In this document: positions 1-6,090 of the stretch, in pieces
Position numbering within the stretch: position 1 is the stretch's first letter
Layout of the letters: each line of letters opens with the position of its first letter
Assembly: GCA_002335385.1 (NCBI GenBank)
Contig: DCVK01000029.1
Location: 1 to 53,881 of the forward strand
Direction: 5' to 3'
From: Candidatus Aminicenantes bacterium UBA2190
GTDB taxonomy: Bacteria; Acidobacteriota; Aminicenantia; UBA2199
Length of the DNA: 53,881 nucleotides
The notes under the pieces: generated by a model
Told to the model about the DNA's origin: nothing
The model's database searches: none
What the model saw: the letters and a program-made list of their open reading frames with translations, nothing else
Position numbers and translations under genes: made by a program

Positions 1-1
1 G

Positions 2-112
2 GACCGCATGCTGGACCTCGCCGAAACATTCAGCCGCGAGGTGCCATGCTTCGAGCTGCGCTTCACCAAGCAGGCCGACCTGGCCGCATTGCTGCGGGAA
101 ACTCCTTTATGA
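2..112 (+). CDS. HPr kinase-like (PEPCK-fold) protein, C-terminal end only
   Basis: This is the last 36 codons of a gene that begins before the window. The tail reads through residues such as LAETFSREVPCFELRF, then a short helix and TGA. This pattern (a helix, then 'hydrophobic-P-C/G-hydrophobic-L-x-F') matches the end of the HPr-kinase-like protein at 5497-6090 on the other strand, where the equivalent stretch is LAREIPGWRLTF. The stop overlaps the ATG of the next radical SAM gene by ATGA, so the two are translationally coupled. The inferred role is an HprK-fold Ser/Thr kinase of RiPP set A. Only the end is visible, so no catalytic motif can be checked. Confidence 0.6.
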   Translation, partial: DRMLDLAETFSREVPCFELRFTKQADLAALLRETPL

Positions 113-1269
113 GCCGCCACGTCGCAAAGACCGGGTTCGGGGCGCTGCCCCGCGGCCGGCTGCCGGCACTCGATATCGAACTGACCGAGCGCTGCAACAA
201 CAACTGCATCCACTGCTGCATCAACCGCCCGGCGGACGATGCGCAGGCGATGGGACACGAGACGCCTTCACCCCGCCTGCGGCGCCACCTGGATGAGGCG
301 GCAGGACTCGGCTGCCTGGATGTCCGCTTCACCGGCGGCGAGCCCCTGCTGCGTGAGGATTTCGCGGAGATCTACCTGCATGCCCGCCGCCTGGGCATGC
401 GCGTGATGCTGTTCACCAATGCCCGCCGCATCACGCCGGAATTGGCCGACCTGTTCGCCCGCGTGCCGCCGCTGGCGGCGATCGAGATCAGCGTCTATGG
501 CATGACGCGCCGCACCTACGAGGCCGTGACGCGGGCGCCAGGCTCCCATGCCGAATTCCAGCAAGGGGTTTCACAGCTGGTCCGGCGCGACATCCCCTTC
601 ACGGTGAAATGGGCTCTCCTGCCGCCCAACCGCGGTGAGCTCGACGCCTTCCAGGCCTGGGCGGCGACGATCCAGGGAACAAAACGGCCAGCGGCCGTCG
701 TCAGGACGCTGCAGCTGCGCGATCGCCGCGACAGCGAGGAGCGGAGCAGGTCCATCGCCCGCCTGCGCCCGGATCCACAGGAGATCGCATCCCACCTCGC
801 CGATGGGGGGAGCGAGCGACGGGAACTCCTGAGATTCTGCCGGCGCTTCCTGGGGCCGCCGGGAGCCCGCCTGTTCAACTGCGGCTTCGGAGATGCGCCC
901 TGCATCGATGCCTACGGCCGCCTGCAGCCCTGCCTGGGCATCCGCTCCCCGGAATTGACCTATGACCTGGAAGGGGGAAGCATGGCGGAGGCGCTGGCGG
1001 AGTTCTTCCCGCCACTGAAGGAAATGAAGGCCACAGATCCCGATTACCTGAGGCGATGCGCCCGCTGCTTTCTCAAGGGGCTCTGCGAGCAGTGTCCCGC
1101 CAGGTCCTGGAGCGAACATGGCACACTGGATACGCCCGTTGAACACCTGTGCTCACTGGCCCACGCGCAGGCGCGCCACCTCGGCCTGCTGGAGGCCGGC
1201 GAGCAAGGGTGGGAAGTGCTGAATTGGCGGGAACGCATCAGGCAATCCCCGATTGCCAAAACCCCCTAA
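109..1269 (+). CDS. Radical SAM/SPASM peptide-modifying enzyme (set A, first)
   Basis: This is a 386-residue radical SAM enzyme, probably modifying the precursor encoded just downstream. The 4Fe-4S motif is CNNNCIHC (C29, C33, C36), followed by the SAM-binding GGEP motif (FTGGEPLLR). The C-terminal third has the Cys spacing of a SPASM/twitch domain for auxiliary Fe-S clusters (CGFGDAPC, PCLG, CARC, CEQCP, then a final C before LAHAQ). I chose ATG109 over the upstream ATG46 because it overlaps the previous stop as ATGA and because the extra N-terminus is shifted coding sequence of the kinase gene. It is a clear paralogue of the enzyme at 2768-3979 (shared GGEPLLR-DFAEIYL and TNA motifs). The bond it forms (thioether, C-C or epimerisation) cannot be read from sequence. 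Confidence 0.85.
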   Translation: MSRHVAKTGFGALPRGRLPALDIELTERCNNNCIHCCINRPADDAQAMGHETPSPRLRRHLDEAAGLGCLDVRFTGGEPLLREDFAEIYLHARRLGMRVMLFTNARRITPELADLFARVPPLAAIEISVYGMTRRTYEAVTRAPGSHAEFQQGVSQLVRRDIPFTVKWALLPPNRGELDAFQAWAATIQGTKRPAAVVRTLQLRDRRDSEERSRSIARLRPDPQEIASHLADGGSERRELLRFCRRFLGPPGARLFNCGFGDAPCIDAYGRLQPCLGIRSPELTYDLEGGSMAEALAEFFPPLKEMKATDPDYLRRCARCFLKGLCEQCPARSWSEHGTLDTPVEHLCSLAHAQARHLGLLEAGEQGWEVLNWRERIRQSPIAKTP

Positions 1270-1281
1270 TTGTGACATAAT
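1253..1281 (+). promoter_or_regulatory. Putative sigma-70 promoter for precursor peptide A
   Basis: TTGCCA (1253-1258), a 17-nt spacer and CATAAT (1276-1281) each match the consensus at five of six positions. The site straddles the end of the radical SAM gene. Transcription would start near 1288, leaving a leader of about 38 nt with a GGAGG Shine-Dalgarno at 1316-1320. It would let the precursor be made in excess over its enzymes. Confidence 0.6.
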
Positions 1282-1325
1282 TGAGTATAAATATCCCAAA
1301 TATTGGTTGGCACATGGAGGAATGA

Positions 1326-1514
1326 ATGAAGAAAAAGATATGGTCGACGCCGATGCTGACCATGCTGGTGCGCAGCCGGCCCGAGGAAGCCGTCCTTACC
1401 CTCTGCAAGGCCGGAGCCGGATATGTCGGCCCGGGCAGCAACTCGCAGGGGTGCGGGACCGACGCCTCGGCCAACTGCGGGGCCTGCCAGTCGCGCGGCG
1501 GCGGCGGATCCTGA
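1326..1514 (+). CDS. Cys/Gly-rich RiPP precursor peptide A (62 aa)
   Basis: This small peptide is probably the substrate of the surrounding maturation enzymes. A perfect GGAGG (1316-1320) sits 5 nt before the ATG. Residues 1-26 look like a leader: a basic start (MKKKIW), a hydrophobic stretch (LTMLV) and the acidic motif RSRPEEAVL. The remainder is a Gly/Ser/Cys core with cysteines at 27, 43, 51 and 54, tyrosine 33 and a GGGGS end. I recall RPEEAVL-like leaders in small peptides beside PqqD and radical SAM genes, but this is memory and not checked. The terminal residue is serine, as in precursor B. The gene lies between a radical SAM gene and a PqqD-like gene and has its own promoter. Confidence 0.75.
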   Translation: MKKKIWSTPMLTMLVRSRPEEAVLTLCKAGAGYVGPGSNSQGCGTDASANCGACQSRGGGGS

Positions 1515-1534
1515 TTCCAGCGGCTTCACTTCCT

Positions 1535-1837
1535 ATGACTGACGATATTTCTCTCGACGATGCATACCGGCCAGCGGAAGACGTTGTTGCCCGGCTGATC
1601 GAAGGAGAGCTGATCTTGGTGCCGATCGCCGCCGGCGTCGGCGATGCCGAGGACGCCTTGTTCACGCTCAACGAGACGGGAAGGGCCATCTGGGGCCTCC
1701 TGGACGGCGTCCGCAGCCTGCGGCAGGTGGCCGCCGAGCTCACCCGGGAATTCGAGGCCGCACCGGCCGTCATCGAAGCCGATATCTTGGGGCTGGTCCG
1801 GGAGCTGGCCTCGCGCCGCATGCTCGTCCGAAAATAG
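1535..1837 (+). CDS. PqqD-like RiPP recognition protein (set A, first)
   Basis: This 100-residue protein is of the PqqD/RRE type, the winged-helix fold that holds precursor leaders for the modifying enzyme. It shows the family pattern: strands around LILVPIAA, then LFTLNETGRAIWGLLDG (the conserved 'LN-x-TG/A-x-x-IW-x-LLDG' core), then helices ending in LVRELASRRML. Start ATG1535 follows the precursor stop by 20 nt without a convincing Shine-Dalgarno, so translation probably depends on the upstream frame. The open frame extends further upstream, but that part overlaps the precursor gene and is not PqqD-like. Its place next to the precursor and enzymes points to RiPP maturation rather than PQQ synthesis; no pqqA, pqqC or pqqE is present. 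Confidence 0.8.
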   Translation: MTDDISLDDAYRPAEDVVARLIEGELILVPIAAGVGDAEDALFTLNETGRAIWGLLDGVRSLRQVAAELTREFEAAPAVIEADILGLVRELASRRMLVRK

Positions 1838-1976
1838 CCGGCCGGCTTGGGCCTTGATGATCCTTCCTTGAAAATGGCGGCTGCTCTCATTTCCCCTCCC
1901 CGACCGCCCAGCAAGCCCTCCGTTCGCATGCCGGTCTCGATCGCCGATCCCCCGCTCCGCAGGGAAGGGTGAAGGA

Positions 1977-2771
1977 ATGGGCAGACCGAGGATCGCGCTG
2001 GCCCGCTTCATCATCCGTCTGGGCCGCCTGCTCCAATCCTCGGCCATCGCCGTGATGCGGCCCGCCGACCTGGTCGAGTTCAGCCGTCAATCCTATGCCC
2101 CGGCCGCGCGGGTGCGGGATTGGGGCCGGAGCGAGCTGGTGGACGAAGGCCTGTACCCGAACGAGGAATCCCTGCTGGCGAAGATGCAGGTCAAGGAGGG
2201 ACATCTGCTGCTGCTGGGCGGCGGCGGCGGCCGCGACGCGGTGGCCCTGGCACGGCGCGGGTTCGCCGTCACCGCCGTTGATTTCGCCCCCGCGATGCTG
2301 GAGCAGGCACGGCGGAACGCGGCGCAGCGGGGCTTGAAGATCGAGACCCAGGCCCAGGAAATCTCACGACTCGCTCTGCCGGCGGATTCATACGACATCG
2401 CCTGGCTTTCGGCGCGCATGTATTCCTGCATCCCCACGCGCCGCCGCCGGATCGGCTTCCTTCAGCGTCTCGCCCTTTGCCTGCGTCCCGACGGGCATGT
2501 CGCCTTGCAGTTCCATTATGAGCCTGGCGGAGCAGCACCGACCCGGTCAAGGGGGTTCCAGCGCCTTCTGGGCTGGGCGACGCTCGGCTACCGGCAGCTC
2601 GAGCCCGGCGACATGCTCTGGCAGCAGCGGGAATTCCTGCACGCCTTCCGCGACGAGAAGGACCTGCGCAGCGAGTTCGCCGCCGGCGGCTTCTCCGTCC
2701 TGCACATCGAGTTCCAGCCCGGGATCCTGTGCGGGGGCGCCGTGCTGCGGAAATCGGGCGCGACGGCATGA
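1977..2771 (+). CDS. Class I SAM-dependent methyltransferase
   Basis: This 264-residue protein has a Rossmann methyltransferase core. Motif I is LLLLGGGGGRDAVALA (a Gly-rich SAM loop), then VTAVDFAPAMLEQAR (acidic residue after strand 2), YDIAWLSA (motif IV) and LRPDGHVALQF (motif VI). AGGGAAGGG at 1961-1969 gives a good ribosome site 7 nt before the ATG. The gene overlaps the following radical SAM gene by ATGA, so the two are coupled. Its position inside the RiPP set suggests it methylates the peptide, but sequence alone does not exclude a small-molecule substrate. About 70 residues precede the SAM-binding core. Confidence 0.8.
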   Translation: MGRPRIALARFIIRLGRLLQSSAIAVMRPADLVEFSRQSYAPAARVRDWGRSELVDEGLYPNEESLLAKMQVKEGHLLLLGGGGGRDAVALARRGFAVTAVDFAPAMLEQARRNAAQRGLKIETQAQEISRLALPADSYDIAWLSARMYSCIPTRRRRIGFLQRLALCLRPDGHVALQFHYEPGGAAPTRSRGFQRLLGWATLGYRQLEPGDMLWQQREFLHAFRDEKDLRSEFAAGGFSVLHIEFQPGILCGGAVLRKSGATA

Positions 2772-3979
2772 TCCGGCCGCAAGTCGAGTCCATCACCCTG
2801 CAGGACCACGGCCTGTGGGAGAGGCTGCGCCGCCGGCGCGTGCCCCTCGGTTTCGACCTGGAACTGACGGCGCGCTGCAACCTCGACTGCCGCCACTGCT
2901 TCGTCAATCTCCCGGCCGCCGATGCCGCGGCGGCCGCCCGCGAGCTCCCGGCCGCCGCGGTCCTGGACCTGGCGCGCCAGGCGGTCGACCTCGGAGCCGT
3001 CTGGTGCACGATCACCGGCGGCGAACCCCTGCTGCGCCCCGATTTCGCCGAGATCTACCTCGGGCTCAAGCGGCTCGGCCTGCTGGTCTCGGTCTACACC
3101 AACGCCACCCTGGTCCGCGGGGAGCACGCGGCGCTGTTCCGCCGCTATCCTCCGCGGGACATCGAGGTCACGGTCTACGGGGCAACGGAGGAAACCTATG
3201 AGCGGATCACCCGCAGGCCCGGCTCTTTCGACCGCTTCCGGCGCGGGCTGGGCCTGCTCCTGAACCAGGGGATCAAGGTGCGCCTGAAGGCCATGGCCCT
3301 GCGCTCCAACCTGGACGGGATGGCCGAGATCGCCCGCTTCTGCCGCGAGCACACGAAGGATTTCTACCGCTTCGACCCCCTCCTGCACCTGCGCTCCGAC
3401 CGCGACCCGGCGCGCAACGCCGAGATCCTCTCCGAGCGGCTGTCGCCGGCGGAGATCGCCCGGGCCGAGCGCAGCGATCCCGAGCGCTTCGGCGCCATGG
3501 AAAGGAACTGCGAGCGGCTGATCGAGCCAAGGCGCGGCGATTTTTCGCTTGCCAGCTGTCTTGAATGCGGGGAAAGGGAGAATTGCGAAGATCTGGAGCA
3601 CTTGAGCCGGCTGTTCATCTGCGGCGCCGGCGCCGCGAGTTTCTTCATCGCTCACAACGCGTCATTCCGCCTGTGCGCATCGCTCTGCGCCCCCGGGATG
3701 ACTTACGATCTGAGGGAGGGAACGCTGAAAGAGGCTTGGGAGCGGTTCGCGCCGGAGATACGCTCCCGCCGCACCGGCAGTGAAGCCCTGCTGGGAGCCT
3801 GCCGCTCCTGCCCGATCGTCAACCTCTGCTTCAACTGCCCCGCCACGGCCGATCTCGAATGCGACGACCCCGAGGCACTGGTCCCCTATTTCTGTGCAGT
3901 GGCCCACGCCCGACTGACAAGCCTGAAGCATGAATGCACTCCCGGCATTGGCCGTGGCACTGATGCCGCTTCGGAGTAA
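2768..3979 (+). CDS. Radical SAM/SPASM peptide-modifying enzyme (set A, second)
   Basis: This is a 403-residue radical SAM enzyme with CNLDCRHC (C37, C41, C44) and TGGEPLLR for SAM binding. It is paralogous to the enzyme at 109-1269, with the same DFAEIYL, TNA and VYGATEETYE landmarks. Between barrel and C-terminus it has an extra Cys cluster (SCLECGERENC, then ICGAG and LCASLC), then SPASM-like CRSCPIVNLCFNCP and a last Cys before AVAHARL. It may therefore carry more auxiliary Fe-S ligands than its paralogue. The ATG at 2768 overlaps the methyltransferase stop (ATGA); the in-frame ATG at 2729 lies inside the methyltransferase and is less likely. Probable role: a second modification of precursor A. 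Confidence 0.85.
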   Translation: MIRPQVESITLQDHGLWERLRRRRVPLGFDLELTARCNLDCRHCFVNLPAADAAAAARELPAAAVLDLARQAVDLGAVWCTITGGEPLLRPDFAEIYLGLKRLGLLVSVYTNATLVRGEHAALFRRYPPRDIEVTVYGATEETYERITRRPGSFDRFRRGLGLLLNQGIKVRLKAMALRSNLDGMAEIARFCREHTKDFYRFDPLLHLRSDRDPARNAEILSERLSPAEIARAERSDPERFGAMERNCERLIEPRRGDFSLASCLECGERENCEDLEHLSRLFICGAGAASFFIAHNASFRLCASLCAPGMTYDLREGTLKEAWERFAPEIRSRRTGSEALLGACRSCPIVNLCFNCPATADLECDDPEALVPYFCAVAHARLTSLKHECTPGIGRGTDAASE

Positions 3980-4081
3980 AACCGCCCGAAAGGCCAGGCT
4001 GCTTTCGCTCTCCACGCGAAACAAGACGGCGCCAACAAGCAATCAGGCGCCTGACCCCGATATTTCTTCGCTGGCATTCGC

Positions 4082-4110
4082 TTGACAATGGCTCGGTTAA
4101 CCCATATATC
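4082..4110 (+). promoter_or_regulatory. Putative sigma-70 promoter for the second PqqD/S26 unit
   Basis: TTGACA (4082-4087), 17 nt, TATATC (4105-4110). The -35 is perfect and the -10 matches four of six. Initiation would fall near 4117, only about 4 nt before ATG4121, and no Shine-Dalgarno is present. The mRNA would be leaderless or nearly so. The preceding 100 nt after the radical SAM gene show no other feature. Confidence 0.55.
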
Positions 4111-4120
4111 ATGAACTCAA

Positions 4121-4465
4121 ATGGCGATGAATGTGGCAGAAGGCGATCCGGCAAATAATGAAAAACTCGTCCGCAATCCCGATGTGATCCTGCGCGAGGA
4201 TGACCCCGGCGGGGCGCTGCTGTTCAATCCCGACACCAATCAGATCCGGGTGCTCAACGCCACCGCCCTGTTCATCTGGAAGCACTGCGACGGCAAGAAG
4301 GACGTGCCGGACATCATCGACGAACTGAAAAAGGCTTTTGCTGATGTGCCGGAGAGTGAGGTTGAAATCGAGGTCAAGGAATTCGTCGAGGACATGCGCG
4401 CAAATGGCTTCCTGGGAGTGTCAATGGGAAAATTGAACGAGCGCCCCCAAAAATCAAAGAAATAG
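4121..4465 (+). CDS. PqqD-like RiPP recognition protein (set A, second)
   Basis: This 114-residue protein is a PqqD-family leader-binding domain. Diagnostic stretches are REDDPGGALLFNPDTNQI, then VLNATALFIWKHCDG (the family 'LN-x-TA-x-x-IW' core) and a C-terminal helix ending VEDMRANGFLG. A charged tail (ERPQKSKK) follows. It resembles the second half of the tandem PqqD protein of set B (GILFDADTNGLQIVN, IGLLIWKF). There is no ribosome site upstream; a promoter-like element lies directly before the ATG. ATG4127 is an alternative start two codons in. It probably pairs with the second radical SAM enzyme. Confidence 0.8.
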   Translation: MAMNVAEGDPANNEKLVRNPDVILREDDPGGALLFNPDTNQIRVLNATALFIWKHCDGKKDVPDIIDELKKAFADVPESEVEIEVKEFVEDMRANGFLGVSMGKLNERPQKSKK

Positions 4466-4586
4466 AAAAATTGCCTCCAAAAACAATTCAACGTCCCCTA
4501 CTATTTCCGCCTCGGAGTTCGGCAGGAGGGCATTTTCCCAGCTTCAAGGCTGCTTTGAGCAACCCAAACCAGCCATAATCGCTAGG

Positions 4587-5240
4587 ATGGATCCGATGCA
4601 ACCGCCAAACCTGTTTTACCGTGGCTCCAGCATGAAGGGTACTTTCTCGCCAGGAGACAAGCTCATCATCGAGAAAATTCCCTTCGCGCGGATAAAAAAA
4701 GGCGACCTGGTCATATTCAGCAGAGAAGCCGCTGAAAACAATGATTTTATCGTACACCGGGTCGCGGACATTGCTCCAGATGGCCTGATCACGCGCGGGG
4801 ACAACTGCCGCGGCAGGGATATCGGGCTGGTGACCGAAGAAAAAGTCATCGGCCGGGTGATCCGCTTCGACCGCATGGGAAAAATTCACCAGGCGCGTAA
4901 CGGCTGGCTTGGCCTGCTAAGAGCCGGGACGCTGCACGGCCGAATCCAGGTTGCTCATGCCGCGAAATTCTATTTTAGAAAACCCTATGTCCTGATAAGG
5001 AATTCTGGAATTGTAATGAAGCTTTGGCATCCGGAAATCGAAACGATCTTTTTCGAAACAGCGCACGGGCCGCTGGCAAAGTACGTGCACGAGCATAAGA
5101 CCGTGGCGACATGCTGGATCGAAAGGAACCGCTGGTGGATCAAGCGACCTTATGATCTGATCATCAGGCCGGAATTGGAACGACGGCTGCCGGGACGATC
5201 AGCCCGGGCCGAGGATCGATTGCCGTCCGCTCAAGACTGA
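4587..5240 (+). CDS. S24/S26-family (signal-peptidase-like) soluble protease
   Basis: This 217-residue serine protease homologue is a good candidate for leader removal. The nucleophile motif is YRGSSMKGTFSPGD (S15 before Met), followed by KKGDLVIF, and FIVHRV with H57 where the SipW/ER-type Ser-His dyad expects the general base. ITRGDNCRGRD gives the conserved GDN...D element. There is no N-terminal membrane anchor, unlike housekeeping signal peptidases, so it probably acts in the cytoplasm. Residues 105-217 are an extra region I do not recognise. The ATG has only a weak AGG upstream. The frame stays open to about 4467, so an earlier non-ATG start is possible. Its stop overlaps the stop of precursor B on the other strand. 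Confidence 0.75.
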   Translation: MDPMQPPNLFYRGSSMKGTFSPGDKLIIEKIPFARIKKGDLVIFSREAAENNDFIVHRVADIAPDGLITRGDNCRGRDIGLVTEEKVIGRVIRFDRMGKIHQARNGWLGLLRAGTLHGRIQVAHAAKFYFRKPYVLIRNSGIVMKLWHPEIETIFFETAHGPLAKYVHEHKTVATCWIERNRWWIKRPYDLIIRPELERRLPGRSARAEDRLPSAQD

Positions 5241-5500
5241 ATGACGAAAGAGTTCCCGAGGTTGCAGGCCAGCACGGCGCTGTCCCCGGTGAAACAGCCG
5301 ACATTGGCCTGACTTCCATACTGTTGGCAGTTGTTGGTGGCGATATAACCATTCGGGCAGAATACGTGCAGGCTGGGGTCGAAGCCATAGTTGCAGCCAT
5401 CGAGAGCGCCGCTTCCATAACTTGAGCATGAAGCCCCCTGGATGGCCGCGACCGGTCCGGCATCCATGCAGGTCGGCTTTTCATATCTTATCTTTTTCAT
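5231..5500 (-). CDS. Cys-repeat RiPP precursor peptide B (89 aa)
   Basis: The start is ATG5500, with AGAGGA upstream and an ATGA overlap with the kinase stop. Residues 1-24 form a short leader (MKKIRYEKPTC, then AGPVAAIQG). Cysteines at 25, 36, 48, 58, 69 and 79 then begin six units of 10-12 residues with the pattern C-x2/3-G-x-x-A or similar (CSSYGSGALDG, CNYGFDPSLHVF, CPNGYIATNN, CQQYGSQANVG, CFTGDSAVLA, CNLGNSFVIQS). An extra Cys is at 11. Such regular spacing suits one crosslink per unit by the two radical SAM enzymes of this set. The last residue is serine, a possible target for the adjacent HprK-like kinase. Confidence 0.8.
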   Translation of the reverse strand: MKKIRYEKPTCMDAGPVAAIQGASCSSYGSGALDGCNYGFDPSLHVFCPNGYIATNNCQQYGSQANVGCFTGDSAVLACNLGNSFVIQS

Positions 5501-6090
5501 ATCATCCTCTTGTGCCCTCTCCTCATCCCCACCGCAGCGGCATCCGCGGCGAGCCGCACTTCGAAAATCTCGCGAATTGCAGTTATGATACTTTTGCTCT
5601 TGGGAAAAGTCAAGCGCCAGCCCGGGATTTCCCGCGCGAGCTCCGCCGTCATTCTGAACCAACCACTTCGTACCCGCATATTGTCGACCCGCCTTTGAAA
5701 ATCATTCTCGAAGACCGCATCCAGCAGATACCGGCATGTATCTCTCTGGCCAACGGGATGCAGGGCGACGGCGCGGGCCTTGAAAATGCGCAGGACGGCC
5801 CGCAGGGGGTATCTTCTGCGGCCCAGCGGATATCCGGTGCCGGTCCAAGCACGGAACTTGCCGCTGGCGTCGCGCACCATCCAGCCGCCGTCGTCCATTC
5901 TGGACACCAGGACCTTGTCGTCGGCGATCAGCGGATAGCGCTCCGCCAGCAGCCGGCCGATGGTGCTCTTGCCGGCGGTGGAATGGCCCAGGAACAGCAG
6001 GGCCCCGCCGGAAACATTCACCGCAGACGCATGCAGGTATACGCCATTTCGCCCGCGGGAGCCGCGACCTTCCTTCACTTCAGGGGGCAT
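5497..6090 (-). CDS. HPr kinase-like (PEPCK-fold) serine kinase, set B
   Basis: This 197-residue protein has an HprK-type P-loop, LGHSTAGKST (residues 34-43), then RYPLIADDKVLV, the Asp-Asp strand of this fold. The C-terminal helix plus IPGWRLTFP matches the fragment at the start of the window. HprK homologues in some lasso-peptide loci (ThcoK, PadeK) phosphorylate a C-terminal serine of the precursor. The adjacent precursor ends in serine, so that reaction is a reasonable guess. Its ATG overlaps the end of the radical SAM gene by 11 nt and its stop overlaps the precursor ATG by 4 nt. It lacks the N-terminal domain of true HprK and no HPr gene is nearby. A transport or leader-binding role is an alternative. 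Confidence 0.7.
   Translation of the reverse strand: MPPEVKEGRGSRGRNGVYLHASAVNVSGGALLFLGHSTAGKSTIGRLLAERYPLIADDKVLVSRMDDGGWMVRDASGKFRAWTGTGYPLGRRRYPLRAVLRIFKARAVALHPVGQRDTCRYLLDAVFENDFQRRVDNMRVRSGWFRMTAELAREIPGWRLTFPKSKSIITAIREIFEVRLAADAAAVGMRRGHKRMI
5585..5613 (-). promoter_or_regulatory. Putative sigma-70 promoter for precursor peptide B
   Basis: Reading the minus strand: TTGACT (5613-5608), 17 nt, TATCAT (5590-5585), five of six matches at each box. The site lies within the 3' third of the kinase gene. Initiation near 5578 would give a 78-nt leader before the precursor ATG at 5500. It mirrors the embedded promoter in front of precursor A. Confidence 0.6.

Noticed and set aside
1253..1534. 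PqqD start extended upstream to 1253
   Set aside because: The added N-terminus overlaps the precursor gene in another frame and is not PqqD-like; ATG1535 fits the family length.
1874..1972. 32-codon frame between PqqD and the methyltransferase as a third precursor peptide
   Set aside because: Pro-rich, no Cys, no ribosome site and no leader-like N-terminus.
1535..4465. PQQ biosynthesis operon, because PqqD-like and radical SAM genes are present
   Set aside because: No PqqA-like peptide with Glu/Tyr core, no PqqC or PqqB; several PqqD domains and Cys-rich precursors fit a RiPP locus instead.
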